A stretch of 64,000 nucleotides of DNA from Saccopteryx bilineata (lineage: Eukaryota > Chordata > Mammalia > Chiroptera > Emballonuridae): NCBI RefSeq assembly GCF_036850765.1, contig NC_089491.1:187405520-187469519 (forward strand). Reading direction: 5' to 3'. Made by a program: the position numbers and the translations under genes. Positions 11,085 to 21,355 of the stretch are shown here, in pieces; within the stretch, counting starts at the first letter, position 1, and each line of letters begins with the position of its first letter. The notes below the pieces were generated by a model. That model did no database searches, was not told where the DNA came from, and saw only the letters and a program-made list of their open reading frames with translations.

Positions 11085-11690
11085 TTTAGTGTGCCTAAGA
11101 ATGACCTAGAAAGTGTGTATAAATTTCAGTTTTCTAAGACTCACTTCAGAGATTCATATTTAATGAGTCTGATTATAGGTTCAGAAACCTGAATTTTTTT
11201 TTTTTAAGTGGGAGGCAGGGAGGCAGAGAGACAGAGAGAGACAGACTCCCTCATGTATCCTGACCAAGATTTACCCAGCAAGCCCACTAGGAGGTGATGC
11301 TCTGCCCATTTGTGGCATTGCTCCATTGCTCAGCAACCAAGCTGAGGTGAGGCCATGGAGCCATCCTCAATGTGTGGGGCCAACTAGCTTGAGCCATTTG
11401 AGCCTTGGTTGTGGGAGGGAAAGAGAGAAAGAGACATAGAGAGAGGGAGAGACAGAGAGAGAGAGAGAAGGGGGAGGGGGAGGGGAAGAGGGGGAGCAGA
11501 AGCAGATGGTTGCTTCTCCTGTGTGTCCTGACTGGGAATCCAACCCATGACTTCCACACACTGGGCTGTTGCTCAATTGCTGAGCCAATTGGCCAGGGCC
11601 AAACCTGCATTTTTTAACAAGAAGTGCAAGAGGTTCTGAGGCAGGTAGACTTGAGATTGAACTTGGAGAAACACTGCTTAGTTGGGCAGG
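11085..11690 (+). repeat. MER5A-like hAT MITE, split by a SINE
   Basis: The left part (GTGTGCCTAAGAATGACCTA...TTCAGAAACCTG) and the right part (CCTGCATTTTTTAACAAG...TTGGAGAAACACTG) join into one MER5A-type element once the SINE at 11200-11600 is ignored. Confidence 0.6.
11185..11615 (-). mobile_element. bat tRNA-derived SINE, antisense
   Basis: The SINE (11200-11600) reads on the minus strand from GGCCCTGGCCAATTGGCTCA to its tail at the poly-T near 11200. The TSD AAACCTGAATTTTTT (11185-11199) and AAACCTGCATTTTTT (11601-11615) agree at 14 of 15. It is inserted in the A-rich part of a MER5A-like element. A (GA)-rich stretch lies at 11420-11500. Confidence 0.88.
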
Positions 11691-11819
11691 AGGTGAAAGT
11701 GGCAAGTGTTTTCATCAAAATAGGTCTGTGAAGGATTCTTAACGTGGGAATCCACTCAGGGTCTTAACCCTCTAAGGACTTATGTGCTATAAGGACGGGA
11801 GGTCTGTGGCAGAGACTTC

Positions 11820-12240
11820 CATTTATTCTCCTCTCCCATTAGAATTTACTCCAACTTTTTGCTAGGCACAGTCCATGTGGCAAGAAGACAGCATTTCCCA
11901 GACTTTTTTTCAGCCAAGCACAGTCATGTGACTAAATTCTGCGAATGGCCAATGGAATGTAAGCAGCAGTGGTGGCTACAACTTCCAGGAAGGGCCCTGG
12001 ATAAGAGGGCTTTTTGCCCTTTCTGCCCCTTTCTTTCCAGCTGCTCACATGGAAATAGAGACCCCAAAGGAGACTTTGGGGATCAATAATACAGAGCTGG
12101 GAGGCAAGATAGAAGGAGCTTGTGTCCCTTGTAATCCTTATTAACTACATGGGACTCAGCATTTCAGCCTCTGCGGATGGAAGAGAGACACAAATGGCTG
12201 TCTGGTATAGACCACGTTGTGGGTCTTAATTTAAGATTAA
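11820..12240. repeat. ancient interspersed repeat, family not named
   Basis: CAGTCATGTGACTAAATTCT then 'gcgaatggccaatggaatgtaagcagcagtggtg' and GGCAAGATAGAAGGAGCTTG match an old mammalian high-copy repeat whose name I do not recall with certainty. Confidence 0.45.
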
Positions 12241-12915
12241 GCAGCACTCAAGCTGGGATCTCACCCTACTGGGAGACCTGTGGCTTCCTGCCCGGCAGTG
12301 AGGAACAGTGTGTGCTAGCCATACTTCCACTCTGCCCCCGCCCGTGCATGCCCTGGAACCAAACCAGGGTGCAAAAGGGGGTGGGGCTTTGGGGGGGGCT
12401 AGCAGGAAGGGTCACTAAACAAGAACACAAGCCAGAGACCCCTGAAAGCTGTTGGTTCAGAATGGTGGTGAAGCATTGATCCATCAGCATATTGATCCAT
12501 TAGCTCAGCTTCCTGTGTTAATAGGGGTCACTGCCCTCCACAGATCCAACAAAGGCCCCTGCCCTTGACCTGAGTGGTGGCCCCAGGACAATAGCTGCTG
12601 CCTTGGAAAACATAGGAGGTGAGTGCTTGGAGAAAGGGGTGGGTGAACTCCATGTACTCAGGTGAGCACACGCTACATGATCTTGAAGACCCCAGAAGCG
12701 ATGGAGTGCAATGGTTCCAGGTCCTGTAAAATCCCAGGAACCAGAGCAAGGGAAACCCCCAAATGTGGACTCTGTGAGAAAGCATTTAGGGACCTTCTGC
12801 AGCAGGGTTCTCAACACCACATCGGGGAGCTACCCACACAGGACATGATCCTGTTCTGTTCTCTGCTACCATGCACCATGTAGACAGCTGCGCATCCTGT
12901 GCCAGTGGCACATTT
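12241..12915. other. unclassified, no gene seen
   Basis: Fairly GC-rich sequence with chance frames of about 100 codons and no recognised domain or repeat. Confidence 0.3.
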
Positions 12916-13288
12916 AAAATCAGCAACAAGCCCTGGCCAGTTGGCTCAGTGGTAGAGCATCGGCCTGCCGTGCAGGAGACTCGGGTTCGATTCCCGGCCA
13001 GGGCACACAGGAGAAGCGCCCATCTGCTTCTCCACCCCTTCCCCTCTCCTTCCTCTCTGTCTCTCTCTTCCCCGCCTGCGCCAAAGCTCCATTGGAGCAA
13101 AGTTGGCCCAGGCGCTGAGGATGGCTCTGTGGCCTCTGCCTCAGGCACTAGAATGGCTCTGTTTGTAACAGAGTGACACCCCAGATGGGCAGAGCATCAG
13201 CCCCTGGTGGGCATGCCGGGTGGATCCTGGTCGGGCGCATGCGAGAGTCTGTCTGACTGCTTCCCTGTTTCCAGCTTCAAAAAAATAC

Positions 13289-13319
<31 letters not shown>

Positions 13320-13342
13320 AATTAAATAAAATCAGCAACAAG
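12916..13342 (+). mobile_element. bat tRNA-derived SINE with (AAAT)n tail
   Basis: The SINE spans 12931-13327 and has head, B-box and body as in the other copies. The tail has grown into an (AAAT)n microsatellite (13284-13327). The TSD AAAATCAGCAACAAG is perfect at 12916-12930 and 13328-13342, so the insertion is fairly young. Confidence 0.95.
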
Positions 13343-15081
13343 TTCCCAGGCCACTTTGTGGTGTGAGGAACATGTCTGTTTATCAAGAGTTTTGCTTGCC
13401 CTGGGGACTGGGAACATGCTTATCCTGTTCCCTCTGCCTGTGTCCGTACTCGGTGAGCAGCAGAGCCACACTCCTCCAGGGGGAAGGGTTTAATGACTCA
13501 TGGAGACACATGATTGGAAGTTTCCTTTGTTTCTTTTCCATGTGAAGAAAAGACATCCGCATAGAAAAGGCCCCATGCTTTTTGAATGGAGGCCCTACAA
13601 AATCGTAACTTCTGCAGTTCTCTGTCTGGGGACTTACAGGAATCATATAGCTGAATTCAAGGGGAAGGCTTTACCTGGAACAGCGGAAGGAGGTTGCTGC
13701 AAAGGGAGGGGTGTGGTGTGGGAGCTTTCATGGCTCTGTGCCGAGGGAAGTGGGGCTGGACATTGCCTGTGGAGAAGGGGTTGGAGGTTCTCTGAACATT
13801 TCAGGAAACCACTTACTGCATCTCATGACTCTGGTGGAGTGATGTCAAGATGAACCTGCATTTAGGCTGATGGATTCCCCTGCAAACAGACCACAGAAAT
13901 CTGTTTTTACAGCTAGAAAAAAAGAACCTTTTCTTCTATAGCCAGCCTTCTCTTCCTGATCTTCCCTTCCACCCCAGAAGCCTGGGCAGTACACAGAGGT
14001 CACCCAGAGCCTGCAGAGCAGTCCTTGGAAGGCCATTCACGGGCTTGCTGAGTGTATGACAGTAGCATCTGTGTGAACTGTACTTTCCCTTCCACAGAAG
14101 TGCCTTTTGGGGGAGGTTAAAATGTCCAGGGAGCTGCTTCCAGGTTGCCTGGGATACCAAATGACTTCATAACCCTGATGAGGCCGAGAGGATACATGGT
14201 GATCAGAAGGAACACCTGCCCTTGAGATGCCCCTGAGCCTGGTAGAGGATACATGTGTCAGGAAACCTGCCATCACACACACTAGCCCCCGCATACCAGA
14301 AGCAAAGGTGTGAAAGAGACTGGACCAGGCTAGAAGTCAGTTGAGTGCCAATCAGGTCTCTTAACAAGCAAGAAAACACGAGGTTCCTCTGCACGCAGCC
14401 AAGCACAGGAGATGCCGTGTGTGCTTCCCTCCACACACTCTCTTATTATCTATGCCTGACGTCACACAGACTAAAGGGAAAGATGGTCTCAGTCTCAGCA
14501 ACAGTAAGTGATTTCTCGGGGCCAGCCACCTATCTCTCTGGTTTTTAGTTTCTTCAGATGAAGAGAAGGGTGTTTGAGTAGGCATTCTGTAAGTTCCCTC
14601 CAAGTTCTAAATGTTTATGATTCCGAGACTTTTTCAGATTGATTTCATTAAACAATCACATATTTACAAAGTCAAGCACAGTGATGAGCCCTGGAGAGAG
14701 AGTGAGTCATCTATATTGATGCTGCTTCCCGTGAAACAGACATTGGAATCAATCCTTCCAAAACAGTGCCATATAGTATATACGTACTAGAATTACACCC
14801 ATGGTGTTATGGGAACTCTGAAAAGAGAGTGGACAGCTGGTTTTGATGAGGTCAGGGAAGGAAGTGTGTACTGAGTCTGGGGAACCTGCTTGAGGTTGTG
14901 AGCCTGTGGACAGAGGGAAACAGGTTAGAGTCAGGAGGTGGGGAAGGGCAGAGAGCATTTGGAATGTCAATACCAGCTCACTTCTGACCTTATCTACCAA
15001 GAGATAGCACCCTATTCCCAGAAAGGGCTCCATCTGGCAAGACTGCCCTCTGTTTCACATGCCTATCGCAAATACACATTG
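13343..15081. other. unclassified 1.7 kb, no gene seen
   Basis: Apparently unique sequence. Chance frames reach 117 codons; none has a recognisable domain. Confidence 0.3.
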
Positions 15082-15472
15082 CTGCCTATGCTTCTTCTTC
15101 TTCTTTTTTTTCTTCTTTTCCCAGTGAGAGGAGGGGAGATAGAGAGGCAGGCTCCCACATGTGCCCTGACCAAGATCCACCCTGCAACCCTATCTGGGAC
15201 CAATTCTCTGCCCATCTTGGGGTATGTTCACAACCAAGCTATTTTGATCACAGAGCCATCCTCAGCACCCTAGGCCAACGCCCTCAAATCAATCAAGCCA
15301 GGGCTATGGGAGGGGAAGAGAGAAATAGAGAGAGAGAAGAGGAAGGGGAAGGGTGGAGAAGCAGATGGTCACTTCTCCTGTGTGCCCTGACCTGGAATTG
15401 AACACAGGACTTCCACATGCTGGGCCAACACTCTACCACTGAGCCAACTGGCCAGGGCCTGCCTGCACTTCT
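15082..15472 (-). mobile_element. bat tRNA-derived SINE, antisense
   Basis: The element (about 15096-15458) reads on the minus strand from GGCCCTGGCCAGTTGGCTCA to a CT-rich tail. The flanking words CTGCCTATGCTTCT (15082-15095) and CTGCCTGCACTTCT (15459-15472) agree at 12 of 14, consistent with an older TSD. Confidence 0.85.
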
Positions 15473-15518
15473 GACTAATTGGCTATGAATTAGAGGTTCC
15501 TGCACCCATCCCTTCCTT

Positions 15519-15627
15519 GGATTCTGCAGAAGTGATTGATGGGCAGAGACCATTCACCACTGCAGGGAGTGTAAGAGGAGCTCTGGGCAGAGAAAAGAGA
15601 AGGGAGGGGGTTGGTCCTCTTCGAATT
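15519..15627 (+). repeat. local duplication, copy A
   Basis: These 109 bp recur at 17159-17267 in the same orientation with about 6 mismatches by eye. The repeated block is not a family I recognise. Flanks differ on both sides. Confidence 0.8.
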
Positions 15628-16040
15628 CAGGAAAACTTTTACTAACTATATTACTGGTTTATTATAAAAGATATTAAAGGATTAACAGTCAGATGAAGAG
15701 CCACATAGGCGAGGTCACTAACGAAGGAGCTTTTGTCCCTGTGGAGCAAAGGCCCAACACGGGCACAGAGGCACGTTCTGGTTCCCTATTGCAGGGGCTC
15801 TCCAGACTTCATCCTTTATGTTTTTATGGAGGTTTTGTTGCATAAGCGTGATTGAGTAAATCACTGGCCACTAGGGATTGATTAAACCTTCAGCCACCTC
15901 CCCTCTAGGTAAGTCTGGGGGTGGGGTTGAAAATTCTAACACTCTGATCATGTGGTTGGTGCCCCTGGGAACCAGCCCCCATCCTTAGGTGACTTAGGGG
16001 CTTTCCAAAGGTCATTTCATTAACATAACAATAACACTTT
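15628..16040. other. unclassified, no gene seen
   Basis: No recognisable feature. The 3' edge is a poly-T that belongs to the next L1 fragment. Confidence 0.25.
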
Positions 16041-16345
16041 TTTTTCTTGTCTATTTATTGAATTTATTGGGGTGACACTGGTTAACAAAATTATTCAGGT
16101 TTCAGGTGCACAATTCCATAACATGTCATTTGTACACTGTGTTCATTACCTCAAATCAAGTCTTTGTCCATCACCATTTTCCCCCTATACCTTCCTCTAC
16201 CATCGCACCCCTCTGCCCAGCAATCACCACACTGTTCTTCGTGTCCATGAGTTTTTTCTTTTTGACACTGTTGTATCTCTTCTCTCATCAATTAGGACAT
16301 TCAAAAGTTATAAGAACTTTGCCAGGAAAAGGATGAAGACTAAAT
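16041..16345 (-). mobile_element. L1 3'-end fragment, antisense
   Basis: It starts with a poly-T and then reads TTATTGGGGTGACACTGGTT ... 'caggtttcaggtgcacaattccataacatgtcat', the reverse complement of a laurasiatherian L1 3'UTR. The element is 5'-truncated. Confidence 0.7.
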
Positions 16346-17158
16346 AGATATTTTTTATTATATATCACACTGTCACACTGGGATTCTGAGAAAAGTCCAT
16401 TATGATCAGAATGAGGAAAACACCAGAACTTGAGGCTAAGCAATAGCGTACCTTAGGTTCCACAGCAAGGAGACCAGATCAGGTCTGCACTCTAACTGTG
16501 TGGCAGTGTGGGAACTACTTTGCAGGAAGCAAGACTGAAAGCAGGGCGTTCCCTAGGCAAGTTGTCTCAGAAATCCACGTGGAAACTGATAAGGCTCTGT
16601 CCTGAGCAGCGGGCAAAGCACGGAGGGACAGCGGTGACAGGTACTTAGTTGGTGGAATCCACAGGATTTGGGTGGCCGATGGAACTTAGGAAATGGTGAG
16701 GTGGAAGGGTCAAGATGATGTTTAGGTTTCAGAAGACCAGCTGGATAGAGTTATTATTAACCTGGAGAAGATAGAGAGGAGAAGAGCAGGTTAGGGTATG
16801 AAATGGGCAACATGCCTCATTAATTTGGGGTTTGCTGGGTTTAAGGTGACTGGATCATGTAGATAGAGCTGTCCAGCAGAGATCTAAGAACCCAACCCTG
16901 GACATTGGGACAGTGATTGGTACCAAAGGCACAGATTTGAGGGTAAGATAGCACATAGAGGTCTGTGTAAAGATGCAGTTGCCTAGGGAGACTGTGTAGA
17001 GTGAGGTAAGGGCACCCTCGGGTCTGTTCCTTGGGAAATGTTAAGATTTGGGGAGCAGATTAGATAAGAGCAGTGGGCAAAGGAGACCAAGAAGGTGCAG
17101 CACAGAGGAAGAAGGGAAAGAGTGATGTGAAACTTAAGAGCCAGTTTCAGGAGGGAAA
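16346..17158. repeat. mostly ancient repeat (16640-17050), family not named
   Basis: The part at 16860-17050 ('agagctgtccagcagagatct ... gggagactgtgtagagtgag ... ttccttgggaaatgttaag') matches an old mammalian repeat also seen at 25086-25320 and 53935-54790. The remainder is unclassified. Confidence 0.4.
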
Positions 17159-17267
17159 GGATTCTGCAGAAGTGACTGATGGGCAGAGACCATTCACCAC
17201 TGCAGGGGGTGTAAGAGGAGCTCTGAGCAGAGAAAAGAGAAGGGAGGGGGCTGGTCCTATTTGAATG
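17159..17267 (+). repeat. local duplication, copy B
   Basis: Second copy of the 109-bp block at 15519-15627, 1.64 kb away in direct orientation. Confidence 0.8.
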
Positions 17268-17606
17268 GGATGATCTACACTCTACAGCATGCATGTCATC
17301 AAATCAGAAGGCAGACCACAGGTCTGGTTTGCACCAGTTCTGCCTATAGCTCGTGCACTCATCTACCAGTCTCATGCCTGTTCCAGCACCTGCCCCTTGT
17401 CCTTCAATTCAGCCCTGAGAACTCTCCTGCTTCTGCTCTGTGGAAACTGCACTCAAGAATGCTATGCAAGCTCCTTCCAAAATGCTGAGGGGTGAGGCTT
17501 GACCTCTTCTGTCTGGAAATTGCTGTCAAAGTGACTCCTGATAGAGAGAGTAAAAACCAGCACAGCTCCAAATCTCACCCCACCCCGAGCCTCGTTCAAC
17601 TTCTAT

Positions 17607-17608
<2 letters not shown>

Positions 17609-17640
<32 letters not shown>
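17609..17640. repeat. (CA)n microsatellite
   Basis: About 16 uninterrupted CA units. Confidence 0.98.
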
Positions 17641-17641
<1 letters not shown>

Positions 17642-18720
17642 TTTGAAAATTTGAAAACCTACAGTAAAGTTTTAAGAATAGTATAGTAGAGGCCCTGGCT
17701 GGTGGCTCAGTGGATAGAGCATTGGTCCAGCGTATGGATGTCCTGGGTTTGATTCCTGGTCAGGGCACACAGGAGAAGCGATCATCTGCTTCTTTTTTCT
17801 CCCCCCCTTCTCTTCCCCTTCCCCTCTCCCAGCCAGTGGCTCAGTTGGCTCAAGTGTGGTCTGGGTGCTGAGTATAGCTCAGTTTGTCTGACATATCAAT
17901 CTCAGGCACTAAAAATAGCTCAGTACTTGAACACGGGCCCAAGAGGGGCTTGCTAGATAGATCTTGGTCAGGGAGCATACAGGAGTTTGTCTCACTATCG
18001 CCTCTTCTCTCACTAACCCCCCCCCAAAAAAAACCCCCAACAAAATAGTACAATGACTATATTGTTTACCTGGATTCACCAATTAACATTTTTCCACATT
18101 TTCTCTCTCTTTTTCTCTTTCTTCTCAGAGAAACCTCCCAGGAAGTACACAATAATATCTAACCACACTATCGGTAATGCTAACTTTGATAACAAGTAGT
18201 GGCAGCCAAATCTCTCCGTGGAAGGGACATCTTAAGTGTGACTTAAGATGATGTAAATATTCTATTCCCTGACCTTCAATAATGGCTTTAGCATTCATTG
18301 CTGATCTTTGCCTAAAGCCAAAGATCATGTTGGTCATCCGCGAAATTCAGTTCTTTCACTTTGTTTTGGGTATTACCAAAGACTTGTAAATTTTTTATTC
18401 AGTGTGTTACAATCCATCATCATCATTATTGTTTTTGATGGCCTCAATGTCTCAGACTTGGTCAGTAGGAGCTTCTTTAAGCTGGTTCCTGTGTACTTTT
18501 GACACATTCTCATTGGTTGAGCACCTCTTTGCTTTCTAAAACAACAAGATTTTCTAGGCTCTCCTGGTACTCTTCTTGTCCTCAACGTGGAATGGACTGT
18601 TTCTTTAAGGAGAATCTAGTAGGGAATGAGATTTAGAAAGCAAAATGAGGGCGCTAGTGTGTTTTTCGCTATTGAGGCGTCATTGCTTTTAGGTCTTTCA
18701 GTAACTTTAAATAAGGACTA
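17641..18720 (-). mobile_element. L1ME-type 3'UTR, antisense, split by a SINE
   Basis: 'ctacagtaaagttttaagaatagta' on the left and TGGATTCACCAATTAACATT...GTACTTTTGACACATTCTCA...CAACAAGATTTTCTAGGCTC on the right are the reverse complement of an ancient L1ME 3' region. The SINE at 17691-18042 interrupts it. Confidence 0.65.
17691..18042 (+). mobile_element. older bat tRNA-derived SINE subtype
   Basis: It has the head GGCCCTGGCTGGTGGCTCAG with TGGATAGAGCATTGG and GGGTTTGATTCCTGG, then a CT-rich middle and AGCCAGTGGCTCAGTTGGCT. This body differs from the GGAGCAAAGTTGGCCC subtype. The flanks GAATAGTATAG and AAATAGTACAA form a weak, decayed TSD. Confidence 0.8.
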
Positions 18721-18724
18721 TGAT

Positions 18725-19110
18725 AATAATACTATAGCAAGAGCTGATTGCCAGGCTCCTGGCTAAGCTGTCTGTATGTGTCATTAGGTAATCCTTATAG
18801 CAACCCGGGGAAGGAGGGAGGGACTCTTGTTGTTTTCATTCTACCATTTAGTAAATACACAGTTAGTAGACTAAATTGAATTGTATGAAGTCCCTCACTG
18901 AAATCAGAACCGAAGTGCTTGGCTCAAGAAATCACTCTCTAAACTATAACCCATTTTCCAAGTCCCTGAGATCTGCCTGACACTGTCCTAACATTCATTA
19001 TTACTGATCTCACAATAATGCTACAAAGAAAAGTGTTCCCATTATACAGACAGGAAACCTGAGGCTCGAGGTGGGGGATACCGACCTGACTTGGGTCATC
19101 AGCTAGTATG
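18725..19110 (+). repeat. two MIR fragments
   Basis: MIR-like blocks lie at 18730-18920 ('gattgccaggctcctggctaagct ... taggtaatccttatagcaaccc') and 18960-19110 (TTCCCATTATACAGACAGGA then 'aacctgaggctcgagg'). Confidence 0.6.
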
Positions 19111-19560
19111 AGATAGAGCAGATTATGGCCTCTGGTGTGGCCTTTGTGTCTCCTCCCCACCTGTTGGGCTCTGGGGAGAATGTGCAGGCCCGGTGGGGGT
19201 TGGGAGTGGGTTTGGTGGGGGCAGTGCTCACACCTGGGTCTTGCCAACCTGGGCCTCTGCCCTGCCCCCAGCCACTCCCAGCTCCTGGACCACAGTAGGG
19301 CCGAGATGCAGAAGGAGCAAGGAGTGTCTGGCCCCAGGCGCCCCAGATGCAGAAGGAGTGTCTGGCCCCAAGACACATACAGCCACCTGTCTTGTCCAGG
19401 TCAGAAGCCTGCATGTGGAAAAACAGATCTCTCAGGTGCTGGTGGCCACAGCTGAGGAGGACAGACTGGAGCAGGTGAAGGCCTCACTCTTTTCATGCTG
19501 AGCTCTCCTCTCTGGGGCTGCTCTGGAGACCCTGAGGGGCTCAGATATGACTGGGAAGAC
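19111..19560. other. unclassified, GC-rich, small imperfect tandem repeat
   Basis: An imperfect duplication of about 40 bp, GATGCAGAAGGAG...TGTCTGGCCCC, occurs at 19302-19370. Frames of about 100-145 codons on both strands lack recognisable domains. Confidence 0.35.
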
Positions 19561-19564
19561 AGGC

Positions 19565-19780
19565 ATGTTGGGGTGGCAGACTTGGGTTTGAATCCCATTT
19601 CTATCGCTTATTAACTGTGAGAAATTGGGTCAGATATTCACTAAAATCTCCTACCCTTGGTGACTTCATCTGTACAATGGGGACGATGGTACCCATCCAG
19701 CTCCCAGGGCCATTGGGAAGATGAGAGAAAACAGGAAGTCCTTGGCACAGGCCTGATTCATAGTAAATGCTCAAATGAAG
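19565..19780 (-). repeat. MIR SINE, antisense
   Basis: GGGTTTGAATCCCATTTCTA ... CTTCATCTGTACAATGGGGA ... 'catagtaaatgctcaaat' is the reverse complement of MIR, nearly full length. Confidence 0.75.
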
Positions 19781-20240
19781 GCCATCGGCTCTATTACTTT
19801 TCCATTAAGGGAGGGGCCCCAAGCAGGGCAACAGGAAGAAGACTGTTACAATAGAGCCAGTCTTTCTGGCTAACATTTCCCTGATTAGGTTGGGTCTTCT
19901 ATGACTGTGCCAATGGATTTTTACAAATTAATTACTTTTTAACTAAGCTTCAAGGGAGAAAGCAGTTTGGAGTCTCCCAGTGCGCCTAGTGTAACTCATT
20001 GCTGTCACAGGGAGAGAGGGCTGAGGGTGGAGGCAGCAGGGGCGAGTGGGAAGAGAGGAGGGAAGAGGACGGGGTCCCTCTTGAGTCTCCAAGTCACTGC
20101 AGGGGACAGTCGGTTGTCCCTATCCATCTCTGCTTGAGTAGTTTCTTCAACTGCCTACTTGACATCTCCACTTGGGGTCGATAGGCCTTACAAACTTAAA
20201 TAAACAGAACTCTTAAATTTCCCTCCACGTGGGTGCTTCC
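19781..20240. other. unclassified, no gene seen
   Basis: No recognisable element. Confidence 0.25.
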
Positions 20241-20945
20241 CTTTCCCTAGTAGTCACTGTCTCAGGAAATGGTCATTTAGTTATCTGCTTGTTTAGGCCA
20301 AAAAGCTCACAGGCACTCTTAACCCCCTCATCCTCATCCCCTACCTCCCACAACCAGAATCCAATCAACATGTCCTGGCTGGCTTTCCCAAATGTATTGA
20401 TTCTGGGCCCTTAGGTGACTGCTCGCCTTCCCTGTCGGTGCAGGTGGCAGGCAGAGGGGCTGGGCCATCAGTGGTGCCCGAAGCCTGGGCTGGATGGAGG
20501 GCTTGGACCAGCTGCCCTCCTGAGTCATCACCCACCCAAACCCTTGTCTCAGCCTCTCTCCAGACAGAAGCCAGAGAGGCCTCCTAAAAACACGAATGGA
20601 TCACTTTGCTCCCCAGGTTCATGGCCATTCCCAGTTGAGGTCTTTGCTTGTCCTTTTGCTGGGAAGGACCTGCCCTCACATGGTAAACGTTTCTCTCAGT
20701 TGCAATGCGAACAGCAAATCCAGCTTCAGCTGCATTTTCCCAAAAGGCTGAGCTGCACCAGCCCAAATCTCTGTCATGTCACCTTGTTTTCACAGCTTCC
20801 CCCACTCACCCAATTTATCTTGCTCATTGAGTCACTGGCTTACTATCTGCTCCTCTCTTTCCGGAGCATAAATTCATCAGAGTCGGGTGTAGCCTTGTTC
20901 ACAGCTGTTCCCGGCACGTAGTAGGTGCTCAACTAAACATTTGTT
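20241..20945 (+). repeat. L2 3' region
   Basis: 'caatcaacatgtcctggctgg', a CTCCTAAAAACACGAATGGATC block and the end AGTAGGTGCTCAACTAAACA with 'tttgttggg' are typical of an L2 3' part. A 168-codon frame (20415-20921) lies inside and is not a gene. Confidence 0.6.
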
Positions 20946-21149
20946 GGGAGGGCAGGTGCACAGCTAACAAGGCAAATGCCATCCAGGGTCTTCCTTCTTC
21001 CAGGGACAACCCCAGCTCTCAGAAGATGGTTCGGTGTTGTCCTTTAGGAGCAGCGTTAGGGCTTGCTCACCCTCCAGATGAGGAAATTCTTTCTGCTTGG
21101 CTGCCCTCAAGTTCGTGCTCACTGCAGCACGGTTCCCTGGCTAACGCAG
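20946..21149. other. unclassified spacer
   Basis: Nothing recognisable. Confidence 0.25.
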
Positions 21150-21355
21150 CCAAGTGTAGAGGTCTGGGAGACAGTTATACCTGGGCTTATCAAGTTCAGC
21201 TTCTGCAGCTCACTCGCCTTGCAAATCTTAAGAAGTTACTGAGCCTCTTAGAGATCTCTATTTCCTTACTGTGAAATAGGGACTCAAACGGAGTTGTGTT
21301 GATTTGACAAAATGATACACAAAGAGCACTCAGCACAGTAAATGCACACAGCGAT
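21150..21355 (-). repeat. MIR SINE, antisense (diverged)
   Basis: 'gtctgggagacagttatacctgggct ... ttgcaaatcttaagaagttactgagcctc ... ttccttactgtgaaatagggac' follows the reverse MIR order. Confidence 0.55.

Noticed and set aside
17609..17640. Regular short repeat as a possible CRISPR-like array
   Set aside because: It is a plain dinucleotide microsatellite in a mammalian genome.
20415..20921. 168-codon plus-strand frame
   Set aside because: It is inside an L2 3' region.
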